Below, one piece after another: positions 8,233-15,893 of a DNA stretch of 64,000 bases. Source of the stretch: Planctomycetota bacterium (GTDB lineage: Bacteria > Planctomycetota > Phycisphaerae > UBA1845). Every line of letters begins with the position of its first letter. The first letter of the stretch is position 1. Under the pieces are notes generated by a model. The model was not told the DNA's origin, made no database searches, and saw only the letters and a program-made list of their open reading frames with translations. The DNA lies in assembly GCA_029558835.1 (NCBI GenBank), contig JAKQDH010000147.1:1-64000 (forward strand), written 5' to 3'. Position numbers and translations under genes: made by a program.

Positions 8233-9297
8233 ATGAAGCTGCGCGTGGTGGACAATCCGCCGAACCCGTACCTGTCGCAGCACGCGGAGTGGCTGGTGCC
8301 GCCGCCGCCGGCGAAGCTGGAGGTGTACGAGGAGCGGGCCCGGTCCATCCTGTCGCGCAACGACAGCCCGGACTTGCCTTATACGTGGTCGGTCAACCCG
8401 TACCGCGGCTGCCAGCACGCCTGCGCCTACTGCTACGCCCGCTGCACGCATGAGTACCTGGGCTTCGGGGCGGGCACGGACTTCGACACCAAGCTGGTGG
8501 CCAAAGTGAACGCTCCCGAGCTGCTGCGGCGGGTGTTCGCTCGCCCCCGCTGGGATCGTCAGCACGTGCATTTCTCCGGCGTGACCGACTGCTATCAGCC
8601 GCTGGAAGCGAATTACGAGCTGACGCGCCGCTGCCTGGAGGTGTGCCTGGAGTTCCGCAACCCCGCGTGCGTGGTGACAAAGGGTGCGCTGGTGATGCGA
8701 GACGCGGAGTTGCTGGCGGAGCTGAACCAGCGGGCGGGCTCGGCCGTGCAGATCAGCATCCCCTTTGCCGATGCCGAGCCGGCGGGGTTGATCGAGCCGC
8801 AGGCACCGCCGCCCGCTCGCCGGTTCGAGGCGGTGCGCCGCCTGCGCGAGGCCGGGGTGCCGGTGGGCATCCTGGTGTCGCCGATCATCCCGGGGTTGAC
8901 GGACCAGCAGGTGCCGCGGATTCTGGAACTGGCGGCCGAAGCCGGCGCGGAATCGGCCACCTATACGGCCCTGCGTCTGCCGGGCAGCGTCGTCGAGGTG
9001 TTCACGCGGCGTTTGCAGGAAGCGCTGCCGTTGCGGGCTCAGCGTGTGCTGGCGCGGCTCCGTGACATCCGCGGCGGGCGGCTCAGCGACTCGCGCTTCG
9101 GAGCGCGGATGCGTGGCGAGGGGCCCTACTGGGAGAGCATCGCCCGGCTGTTCGAGTTGCAGCGTCGGCGCGTGGGTCTGGATTGCGGTTGCCTGTCGGA
9201 TGACGCGCCGGGCCGGTTGTGCGGGGCTGTCCCGAAGGATGCTGCCGCGTCCGCACCGCGCGAGGCAGAGCAACTGAGCTTCGACTTCGCGTGCTGA
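8233..9297 (+). CDS. Radical SAM protein, PA0069/SplB-like family
   Basis: Radical S-adenosylmethionine enzyme of 354 aa. The iron-sulfur motif is CQHACAYCYAR (CxxxCxxC), preceded by WSVNPYRGC and followed by THEYLG, as in the PA0069/Rv2578c family related to spore photoproduct lyase. Further family segments are FSGVTDCYQPLE, QISIPFADAE and ILVSPIIPGLTD. The substrate is unknown; DNA-repair-like chemistry has been suggested for relatives only. It is transcribed with the methyltransferase gene 75 bases downstream, possibly as one unit. Confidence 0.87.
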   Translation: MKLRVVDNPPNPYLSQHAEWLVPPPPAKLEVYEERARSILSRNDSPDLPYTWSVNPYRGCQHACAYCYARCTHEYLGFGAGTDFDTKLVAKVNAPELLRRVFARPRWDRQHVHFSGVTDCYQPLEANYELTRRCLEVCLEFRNPACVVTKGALVMRDAELLAELNQRAGSAVQISIPFADAEPAGLIEPQAPPPARRFEAVRRLREAGVPVGILVSPIIPGLTDQQVPRILELAAEAGAESATYTALRLPGSVVEVFTRRLQEALPLRAQRVLARLRDIRGGRLSDSRFGARMRGEGPYWESIARLFELQRRRVGLDCGCLSDDAPGRLCGAVPKDAAASAPREAEQLSFDFAC

Positions 9298-9372
9298 GGG
9301 GATGCGAAAGCCGGTGAGCATTGTGCCGGGTGCAGAGGAGCGCCGGGCCTTGGGCAATGCGGAGGATGCAAC

Positions 9373-10305
9373 ATGCACGGGCCGGGTGGGGTGATCGTCG
9401 GGCGCGGATTCGTGCAGCCGAGGCGACCGACGGGAAAGGTGGTGAGGTTCACCATGATGCTGGTGCTGCTGACAACCGCGTGCCGCGAGGCCAAGGCACC
9501 GGTTAAGGAAATGCAGGTTCCCCCAAATCCCGCGACGCAGCCGCCCGCGTCGGCGGACGCAGCGCCGCCGGGGCCGTCGGCCGAGGCGCCGCCGGAGGTT
9601 GCGGCGACGCCGACCGCACCGGCCGCGGAGCCTGCGCTGGGGCGTTTGCCGCGCTCGGCCGAGCGCAACACGGAGCGTCTGCGGATGGTCGAGCAACAGA
9701 TCGCCGCGCGCGGCGTCCGCGACGAGCGCGTGTTGCAGGCAATGCGGGACGTGCCGCGGCACTGGTTCGTCCCCGCGGGGCAGGCACACCTGGCCTACCA
9801 GGACAGCGCGCTGCCCATCGGGTATGAACAGACGATCTCGCAGCCGTACATCGTGGCGCTTATGACGGCCGCGCTGGAGCTGGAACCCGGGCAGAAGGTG
9901 CTGGAAATCGGCACGGGTTCGGGTTATCAGGCGGCCGTGCTGGCGGAGCTTACCAACAAGGTGTACACGATCGAGATCGTCGAGCCGCTGGCCAGGGAAA
10001 CCGCGGCCCTGCTGAAGGAGAAGAGCTACGACGGCATTCGGGTACGGATCGGCGACGGGTACCTGGGCTGGCCCGAGGAGGCGCCGTTTGATGCCATTAT
10101 CGTGACGTGCGCGCCGGAGTCGCCGCCGGCCGCGTTGGTCGCGCAATTGGCCGTCGGCGGGCGGATGTGCATCCCCGTCGGGGCCGAGTGGAGCGGGCAG
10201 GAGCTGGTCCTGCTGCGCAAGCAGCCCGACGGCACGCTCGAACGCAAGGTGATCGAATGGGTGCGCTTCGTGCCGATGACGGGCAAGGCACGGGGAAATG
10301 AATAG
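9373..10305 (+). CDS. pcm: Lipoprotein-type protein-L-isoaspartate O-methyltransferase
   Basis: PIMT-family methyltransferase that converts damaged isoaspartyl residues to methyl esters. The catalytic part begins near residue 100: MVEQQIAARGVRDERVL, VPRHWFVP, LPIGYEQTISQPYIVALM, then the SAM-binding motif VLEIGTGSGYQAAVL. Start ATG 9373 has GGAGG at 9361-9365 with 7-base spacing. The N terminus is a basic stretch, a hydrophobic segment MMLVLLTTAC with a lipobox-like Cys, and a Pro/Ala-rich linker, so the enzyme may be exported and lipid-anchored. SAM availability outside the cytoplasm is a puzzle, so the anchoring is an inference. Confidence 0.85.
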   Translation: MHGPGGVIVGRGFVQPRRPTGKVVRFTMMLVLLTTACREAKAPVKEMQVPPNPATQPPASADAAPPGPSAEAPPEVAATPTAPAAEPALGRLPRSAERNTERLRMVEQQIAARGVRDERVLQAMRDVPRHWFVPAGQAHLAYQDSALPIGYEQTISQPYIVALMTAALELEPGQKVLEIGTGSGYQAAVLAELTNKVYTIEIVEPLARETAALLKEKSYDGIRVRIGDGYLGWPEEAPFDAIIVTCAPESPPAALVAQLAVGGRMCIPVGAEWSGQELVLLRKQPDGTLERKVIEWVRFVPMTGKARGNE

Positions 10306-10454
10306 CGAATGGAGAGAAGCGGAAGGCAAGAGGAAGGCGTAGGGCGGGCTCTGCCCGCCGCCGGAATAGCGGAAGCGGAAGGCAAGCGGGAGAGGACGCG
10401 GGACGGGCGATCCGAACCGCGACCGCGAGGAAACGGACGAAGGAGACGGCAACC
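10306..10454 (+). repeat. Degenerate direct repeats between pcm and MBL gene
   Basis: The word AGCGGAAGGCAAG occurs at about 10318 and again near 10373 in a purine-rich stretch, with a small GGGCGG/CCGCC hairpin between them. Similar low-complexity GGCAAG words recur after pntB (60843-60880). No gene is present. Confidence 0.4.
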
Positions 10455-11852
10455 GTGGCGGAACTGATGTTTCATGGCGCGGTGGAGGAGGTGACCGGCT
10501 CGCTGCACCTGGTGCGCGTGGACGACCGCTGGGTGGCGCTGGATTGCGGCATGTTCCACGGACGCCGGGCCGAGATGGAGGAGAAGAACCGGGCGTGGCC
10601 GGTGCCGCCTGCGAAGCTCAGCGCGGTGGTCTTATCTCACGCCCACATCGACCATTCTGGGCGCCTGCCGCGCCTGGTGCGGGACGGCTTCGACGGGCCC
10701 ATCTACTGCACGCCGGCCACGCGCGACCTGTGTGCCATCATGCTGGCTGACTCGGCCCACATCCAGGAGGAAGATGTTTACTACGTCAACAAGCGCCGGC
10801 GGCGCAAGGGGCTCGAGCCGATCGAGCCGCTGTACGAAGGTGACGACGCGCTGGCGGCCGTCGGCATGATGCAGACGGTGTCGTATGACCGGTGGTTTTC
10901 GGTCGTCCCCGGGCTGTTGGCGTCGTTCGTGGATGCCGGGCACATGCTGGGGTCGGCCGGCATCTACCTGGAGTTTGCCAAGCGTAACGGGCACACGCCC
11001 TCGCTGTTCTTCTCGGGTGACACGGGGCGCCCCAACAAGCCCATCATCCGCGACCCGCACCCGTTCCCCAAGTGCGGCACGATCATCTGCGAGAGCACCT
11101 ACGGCAACCGGGACAACGAGCCGGTCGAGCAGGCCCGGGCCCAGCTTGTCGAGGTCGTGCAGCGCACCTACGCCCGCGGCGGGAAGCTCATCATTCCGGC
11201 GTTCTCCGTGGGGCGCACGCAGACGATCGCGTATTACCTGCAGGAGGAACTGAGCGCGGGGCGGATTCCTCCCTATCCCATCTACGTGGACAGCCCGCTG
11301 GCGGTGGATGCCACCGAAGTGTTCCTGACGCACCCGGAATGCTATGACCAGGACGCCCGCGCGCTGCACGCCCGCACGGGGAGCCTGTTGGGACCTTCCT
11401 GCTGCACCTACATTCGCGACGTCGAGGAGAGTAAGCGTCTGCACGCCCGCAAGGAACCCTGCACGATCCTCTCCGCCAGCGGCATGTGCGAGGCCGGACG
11501 CATCCGACACCACATCAAGAACAACGTCGAGAACCCCAACAACACCATCCTGATCGCCGGCTATCAGGCCGCCAATACGTTGGGGCGCCGCTTGGCCGAT
11601 GGCGCTAACGAGATCAACCTGTTCAACGAGACCTACGCGGTGCGGGCGGCAGTCGTGCAGATTCATGGTTTCAGCGCCCACGCCGATCGCACCGAGCTGT
11701 TGCGCCTGCTGACGCCGCTGAAGGACGAGAGCGAGCGCATCTGCCTGGTGCACGGCGAGCCGGACCAGCGCCAGGCGCTCGCCGCGACCCTCCGGGAGAT
11801 GGGTTTCCCCCACGTGGAACTGCCCGGCCCCGGTCATCGGCTGACGCTCTGA
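10455..11852 (+). CDS. MBL-fold/beta-CASP nuclease-like protein with RNA-specificity domain
   Basis: Metallo-beta-lactamase-fold protein of the beta-CASP class (CPSF73/YsbA-like), which typically hydrolyses RNA. The metal motif is SHAHIDHSG at about residues 60-68. DAGHMLGSA, LFFSGDTGR and the beta-CASP signature IIPAFSVGRTQTI follow. ILSASGMCEAGRI and QIHGFSAHADRTEL are C-terminal RMMBL motifs that complete the active site. The 465-aa length is typical. It starts at GTG 10455 with AAGGAG about 10 bases upstream. No partner gene gives the substrate. Confidence 0.9.
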   Translation: MAELMFHGAVEEVTGSLHLVRVDDRWVALDCGMFHGRRAEMEEKNRAWPVPPAKLSAVVLSHAHIDHSGRLPRLVRDGFDGPIYCTPATRDLCAIMLADSAHIQEEDVYYVNKRRRRKGLEPIEPLYEGDDALAAVGMMQTVSYDRWFSVVPGLLASFVDAGHMLGSAGIYLEFAKRNGHTPSLFFSGDTGRPNKPIIRDPHPFPKCGTIICESTYGNRDNEPVEQARAQLVEVVQRTYARGGKLIIPAFSVGRTQTIAYYLQEELSAGRIPPYPIYVDSPLAVDATEVFLTHPECYDQDARALHARTGSLLGPSCCTYIRDVEESKRLHARKEPCTILSASGMCEAGRIRHHIKNNVENPNNTILIAGYQAANTLGRRLADGANEINLFNETYAVRAAVVQIHGFSAHADRTELLRLLTPLKDESERICLVHGEPDQRQALAATLREMGFPHVELPGPGHRLTL

Positions 11853-12055
11853 ACCCACCGGGTGCGGTCTCCTGAACCCACCACCGGCTGAGGACCGCCG
11901 GGGCCCTGCCGGGCCCCAAGCGGTGTTTGCGTCCGTCCCGTATGGCGTTCCGGTCAGCGCCGGCGTAGAACACGCGGCACGGCGTCGCCCGCGACGACGG
12001 CCGCGCCCTAAGCGGCCGGCGGGAGAGCATCGGCAGCCGGTGGCTCTGGATCACC

Positions 12056-12817
12056 ATGCACGAGAAGCAGCTAACCCGGGCGGCCCCGCCGCGCACGTTC
12101 CTCGAACGGCTCGATGCGCGCGTGAAACTGCTGGCCGCCCTGGTGTGGGCCGTGTGTGTGGTGACGGTCCCGACGGGACGTGGCGACTTCCAGATCATTT
12201 GCGCGGTCACGCTGCTGCTGCTGCTGGGGTGGAACCACCCCAATCTGAAGAGGTTCGCACGGCGTTTCGGAACGGCGTTGCCTTTCATCCTCGTGCTGGG
12301 CGTGCTGTTGCCGTTCTTCCGGGTGGGGGAGCCGCTGTGGCAATGGGGGTGGTTGCAGGTGACGCGCGAGGGTTTGGCGACGGCCTGGCACGTGATCAGC
12401 TCAGCGGGTTTGTGTGTGGCCGCCCTCTGCCTGGTCTGGGCAACGACGTCGGAGCGGGACTTGCAGGCCGGTCTGCGTGGTCTCGGCGTGCCGGCCGTGC
12501 TGGTCGGCATCCTGGGTTTCATGGTACGCTACCTGCACGTGCTGCGCCCGGAGCTGCACCGGCTTTGGGATGCCCAGGCCGCCCGGACGCTCAGCCGGCG
12601 GCGTGGTGCCGCCCTGCGTGCGGGAGCCCACTTATTGGGGGCGTTCTTCCTGCGTGCGCATGACCGCGCCCAACGCGTGGCGGATGCCATGTACGCCCGG
12701 GGATACACCGGCACGGGGGCCGTCGTAGCCCGGGCGCCCCTGCGCGGGGCCGACGTGGCCGCGGGGATGATGTTCCTGACCGGCCTGCTGCTGGCACGCT
12801 GGGGACCCTGGAGTTAG
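12056..12817 (+). CDS. cbiQ: ECF transporter transmembrane component (CbiQ/EcfT)
   Basis: Integral membrane coupling subunit of an energy-coupling-factor importer, 253 aa with about five to six hydrophobic segments. Family features are the N-terminal LDARVKLLAAL, the central WDAQAARTLSRR coupling helix and YARGYTGT with the Ala-Arg-Gly motif that contacts the ATPase. Two bases separate its stop from the ATPase start, so the pair is translated together. No substrate-binding S component (CbiM, BioY and so on) is adjacent, so the cargo (Co, Ni, vitamin) cannot be assigned. Confidence 0.87.
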   Translation: MHEKQLTRAAPPRTFLERLDARVKLLAALVWAVCVVTVPTGRGDFQIICAVTLLLLLGWNHPNLKRFARRFGTALPFILVLGVLLPFFRVGEPLWQWGWLQVTREGLATAWHVISSAGLCVAALCLVWATTSERDLQAGLRGLGVPAVLVGILGFMVRYLHVLRPELHRLWDAQAARTLSRRRGAALRAGAHLLGAFFLRAHDRAQRVADAMYARGYTGTGAVVARAPLRGADVAAGMMFLTGLLLARWGPWS

Positions 12818-12819
12818 TC

Positions 12820-13596
12820 GTGGTGCGACAGGCGGCCGGTTCCGTCGCGGTTCGTCCGAGCGTTCGCGTCGAGGGGCTGCATCACTGTTACCCCGATGGC
12901 GTGCTGGCGTTGCGCGGCGTGGAGCTGGAGGTGGCCGCCGGTGAGCGCGTCGGCATCGTCGGGCCCAACGGCGCGGGCAAGACCACGCTGCTGCGTCATC
13001 TGAACGGCCTGTTGCACCCGACGCGCGGCGAAGTGTGGATCGCCGGCCTGCGGGTGACGCCGGCCGCGTGTCCCGAAGTACGCCGGCAGGTCGGCTACGT
13101 CTTCCAGGATGCGGACGACCAGCTTTTCTGCCCGACGGTGTACGACGACGTGGCGTTCGGCCCGTCGCACCTGGGGCTGCCGGCCGCGGAGGTCGATGCC
13201 CGGGTGCGGCAGGCCTTGGCGGTCGTCGGGCTGACGGGCTTTGAGGAGCGGGTGCCGCAGAAGCTCTCGGCGGGTCAGAAGCGTCTGGTGGCCCTTGCCG
13301 GCGTGCTCAGCTACGATCCGAGCATCCTGGTTCTTGATGAGCCCAGCGCCGCCCTCGATCCGCGGCACCGTCGGCGACTCATCAACCTGCTGAAGGGACT
13401 GGATCGCACCTTGATCGTGGCCACGCATGACCTGGACTTCGTCTGGGACGTCTGCACCCGCACCGTGCTGCTGGACGCGGGGCACGTGCACGCGGACGGT
13501 CCCACGCGTACGATACTGGGTGATCGAGCCCTGTTGGAAACCAACGGACTGGAATTGCCTCTGCGTTTGCAGGGAGGCGGGCAACCCGACGCCTGA
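12820..13596 (+). CDS. cbiO: ECF transporter ATP-binding component (CbiO/EcfA)
   Basis: ABC ATPase of 258 aa that powers the adjacent CbiQ subunit. All motifs are intact: Walker A GPNGAGKTTLLRHLNG, Q-loop YVFQDADDQLF (the DDQLF is typical of EcfA), signature LSAGQKRLVALA, Walker B ILVLDEPSAALD and the H-loop histidine in VATHDLDF. The start is GTG 12820, directly after the cbiQ stop; GTG 12823 is an alternative. Only one ATPase gene is present, so a homodimer is likely. Confidence 0.9.
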   Translation: MVRQAAGSVAVRPSVRVEGLHHCYPDGVLALRGVELEVAAGERVGIVGPNGAGKTTLLRHLNGLLHPTRGEVWIAGLRVTPAACPEVRRQVGYVFQDADDQLFCPTVYDDVAFGPSHLGLPAAEVDARVRQALAVVGLTGFEERVPQKLSAGQKRLVALAGVLSYDPSILVLDEPSAALDPRHRRRLINLLKGLDRTLIVATHDLDFVWDVCTRTVLLDAGHVHADGPTRTILGDRALLETNGLELPLRLQGGGQPDA

Positions 13597-13653
13597 GCCG
13601 CCTGCACCGCGGGTGAGGCTGCACGCAACTGAACTCTGTAGAGGAGACTGACC

Positions 13654-15774
13654 GTGAACAGACACCAGGCACGGAACGCGGGCGGGCGGCGGTGGTCATC
13701 GGCACCGCAGGGACACAAGGGTCGCCGATGGCAACGGTGCGCGAGCGCTGCAGGGCTGCTGCTCATTCTGCTCTGCCTGCCGGCCGGCTGTGCGCGCGAG
13801 GGCGGAGGCTGGCTGGGCGGCTGGCGCCACGCACCCAAGGGCGAGGTCGCCGCGCCGTCCGCTGAGCTTGCCGCCCGCACCCTGTACCTGCAGACTCTCG
13901 ACCTGTCCTTCTGCGATCAGCAGTGGGGATCGGCCCAGGCGGGCTGTTCGGTAGAGAAGAACCCCCTGACGTTACAGGGCAAGGTACACGAGCACGGCGT
14001 GGGCACCCACGCGTACAGCGCCCTGATTGTCGATCTGAAGGGCGCTGCCGAGCGTTTCCAGGCGGTGGTCGGCGTGGACGATGAATCCGCCGACAAGGGG
14101 TCGGTGGTGTTCGCGGTGGTTGTGGATGGGGAGGAGGTCGTCCGTACCGACGTGCTCCGCGGTGGCGGCGAACCACAGGAGATCAACGTCGATCTGGCCG
14201 GCGCCCGGCAGTTGATCCTGACGGTCGAAGACGGCGGCGACGGCATCGACCACGACCACGCCGATTGGGCGAACGCCCGGTTGGTCCTGGTCCCCGGCGC
14301 CGTGGAGCGCCCGCTCGCGACCCGGCTGGCCGCCGAGCGCATGCCGCTCATCGCCAGCGGCACGCCGCGCGCACCGGCCCTCCACGCCCCGCGCGTCACC
14401 GGTGCCACGCCCGGCCGTCCCTTCCTGTTCCGCATCCCCGCCACCGGCGAGGCCCCGCTGCGCTTCGAGGCCGCCAACCTGCCGCCCGACCTGACGCTCG
14501 ACTCCGATACGGGGATCATCACCGGCACGTTGGCGGCCGAGGGGACGACGGCCGTGCCGATCACCGTCACTTCGCCGTGCGGCACGGCCGGCTCGACTCT
14601 TACAATCGTGGGTGGTCACCGGGCCCTTGCCCAGACGCCGCCGATGGGGTGGAACTCGTGGAACGTCTGGGGCACGGCCGTCGATGACGCCAAGGTGCGC
14701 GCCGCGGCGGACTACATGGTCAGCAGCGGCCTGGCCAGTCATGGATATCAGTACATCAACATCGACGATGCCTGGGAGGGCCAGCGCGACGCCGAGGGGC
14801 GCATTCAAACGAACGAGAAGTTCCCCGACATGAAGGCGCTCGCTGACTATGTACACAGTAAGGGACTTAAGCTCGGTATCTACTCCTCGCCGGGTCCCAA
14901 GACCTGCGCCGACTACGAGGCCTCCTATCAGCATGAGCAGCTTGACGCCAACACGTATGCCGAGTGGGGCATCGACCTGCTCAAGTATGACTGGTGCTCC
15001 TACGAGAAGATCGCGGCCGATCACAGCCTGGAGGAGTTGCGGAAACCGTACCTCGTGATGCGCGAAGCGCTGGACAATTGCGGGCGCGACATCGTCTACA
15101 GTTTGTGCCAGTACGGCATGGGCAACGTGTGGGAGTGGGGCGCCACGGTCGGCGGCAACTACTGGCGCACCACGGGGGACATCTGGGACTCCTGGTCCAG
15201 CATGGCCGGGATCGGGTTCGGCCAGAACGGCCACGAAGTGCATGCCGGTCCAGGACACTGGAACGACCCCGACATGCTCGTCGTCGGCCAGGTCGGCTGG
15301 GGCCCTGAGCTGCATGCCACGCGCCTGACACCCGATGAGCAGATCACCCACATCACCCTCTGGTCGCTGCTGGCCGCGCCGCTGCTGATCGGTTGCGACC
15401 TCAGTCAGCTTGATGACTTCACCCTGGCTGTGCTGACCAATACCGAAGTGCTGGAGGTCAATCAGGACCCGCTGGGCAAGGCGGCAGGCCGGGTGGCGGG
15501 CAACGGGCGGACGGAAGTATGGGCGCGGCCGCTGGCGGACGGGGCGCTGGCCGTGGGCCTCTTCAACCGCGGCGTCCAGGAGACGACCGTCACGGCCGAG
15601 TGGGAGGACCTGGGTATCAAGGGCTGCCAGGCCGTCAGGGATCTGTGGCGCCGGCGTGACATCGGGCACTACGACAACGCCTACACCGCCCACGTGCCGC
15701 CGCATGGAGCGATGTTGCTTACGCTGCGCGCGGCAAGCACCCAGCCGGGCTCGGCGGAGACGACCACACCGTAG
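13654..15774 (+). CDS. Secreted alpha-galactosidase, NPCBM + GH27
   Basis: Predicted lipoprotein alpha-galactosidase of 706 aa. A basic N terminus and LLLILLCLPAGC form a lipobox signal. An NPCBM carbohydrate-binding domain covers about residues 70-210 (GVGTHAYSALIVDL, VVGVDDE). A putative Ig-like linker follows, then GH27 starting with the MGWNSWN motif at 331-337. The nucleophile is D446 in LLKYDWC and the acid/base is D509 in WRTTGDIWDSW, by comparison with human alpha-galactosidase A. GTG 13654 has GAGGAG at 13641. A solute symporter gene follows, suggesting uptake of the released sugar. Confidence 0.9.
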   Translation: MNRHQARNAGGRRWSSAPQGHKGRRWQRCASAAGLLLILLCLPAGCAREGGGWLGGWRHAPKGEVAAPSAELAARTLYLQTLDLSFCDQQWGSAQAGCSVEKNPLTLQGKVHEHGVGTHAYSALIVDLKGAAERFQAVVGVDDESADKGSVVFAVVVDGEEVVRTDVLRGGGEPQEINVDLAGARQLILTVEDGGDGIDHDHADWANARLVLVPGAVERPLATRLAAERMPLIASGTPRAPALHAPRVTGATPGRPFLFRIPATGEAPLRFEAANLPPDLTLDSDTGIITGTLAAEGTTAVPITVTSPCGTAGSTLTIVGGHRALAQTPPMGWNSWNVWGTAVDDAKVRAAADYMVSSGLASHGYQYINIDDAWEGQRDAEGRIQTNEKFPDMKALADYVHSKGLKLGIYSSPGPKTCADYEASYQHEQLDANTYAEWGIDLLKYDWCSYEKIAADHSLEELRKPYLVMREALDNCGRDIVYSLCQYGMGNVWEWGATVGGNYWRTTGDIWDSWSSMAGIGFGQNGHEVHAGPGHWNDPDMLVVGQVGWGPELHATRLTPDEQITHITLWSLLAAPLLIGCDLSQLDDFTLAVLTNTEVLEVNQDPLGKAAGRVAGNGRTEVWARPLADGALAVGLFNRGVQETTVTAEWEDLGIKGCQAVRDLWRRRDIGHYDNAYTAHVPPHGAMLLTLRAASTQPGSAETTTP

Positions 15775-15790
15775 CGGCTTGTTACGCCTG

Positions 15791-15869
15791 GAGCGTCGGC
15801 CCCCCGCGGCCGACGTGGGAGGTCGGGGCACTTGCGCGTCCCACGTCGCCCGCCGGGGGGCGACGCTAC
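15791..15869. repeat. Long imperfect inverted repeat between GH27 and symporter genes
   Basis: Arms at about 15791-15820 and 15839-15869 are imperfect reverse complements around a loop of roughly 18 bases. The left arm shares the core AGCGTCGGCCCCCCGCGG with the 107-bp family 2 elements at 29332 and 52711. It could fold as a strong hairpin between the two genes, attenuating or stabilising the mRNA. Confidence 0.6.
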
Positions 15870-15893
15870 GCTCCCCCAGCAGGAGGAAGTCCG

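Noticed and set aside
8158-10452. 764-codon minus-strand open frame
   Set aside because: Opposite the radical SAM and methyltransferase genes; composition is typical of a GC-rich shadow frame with no recognisable motif.
11900-11917. GGGGCCC/GGGCCCC hairpin after the MBL gene as a terminator
   Set aside because: No T-run follows the stem, so intrinsic termination is not supported.
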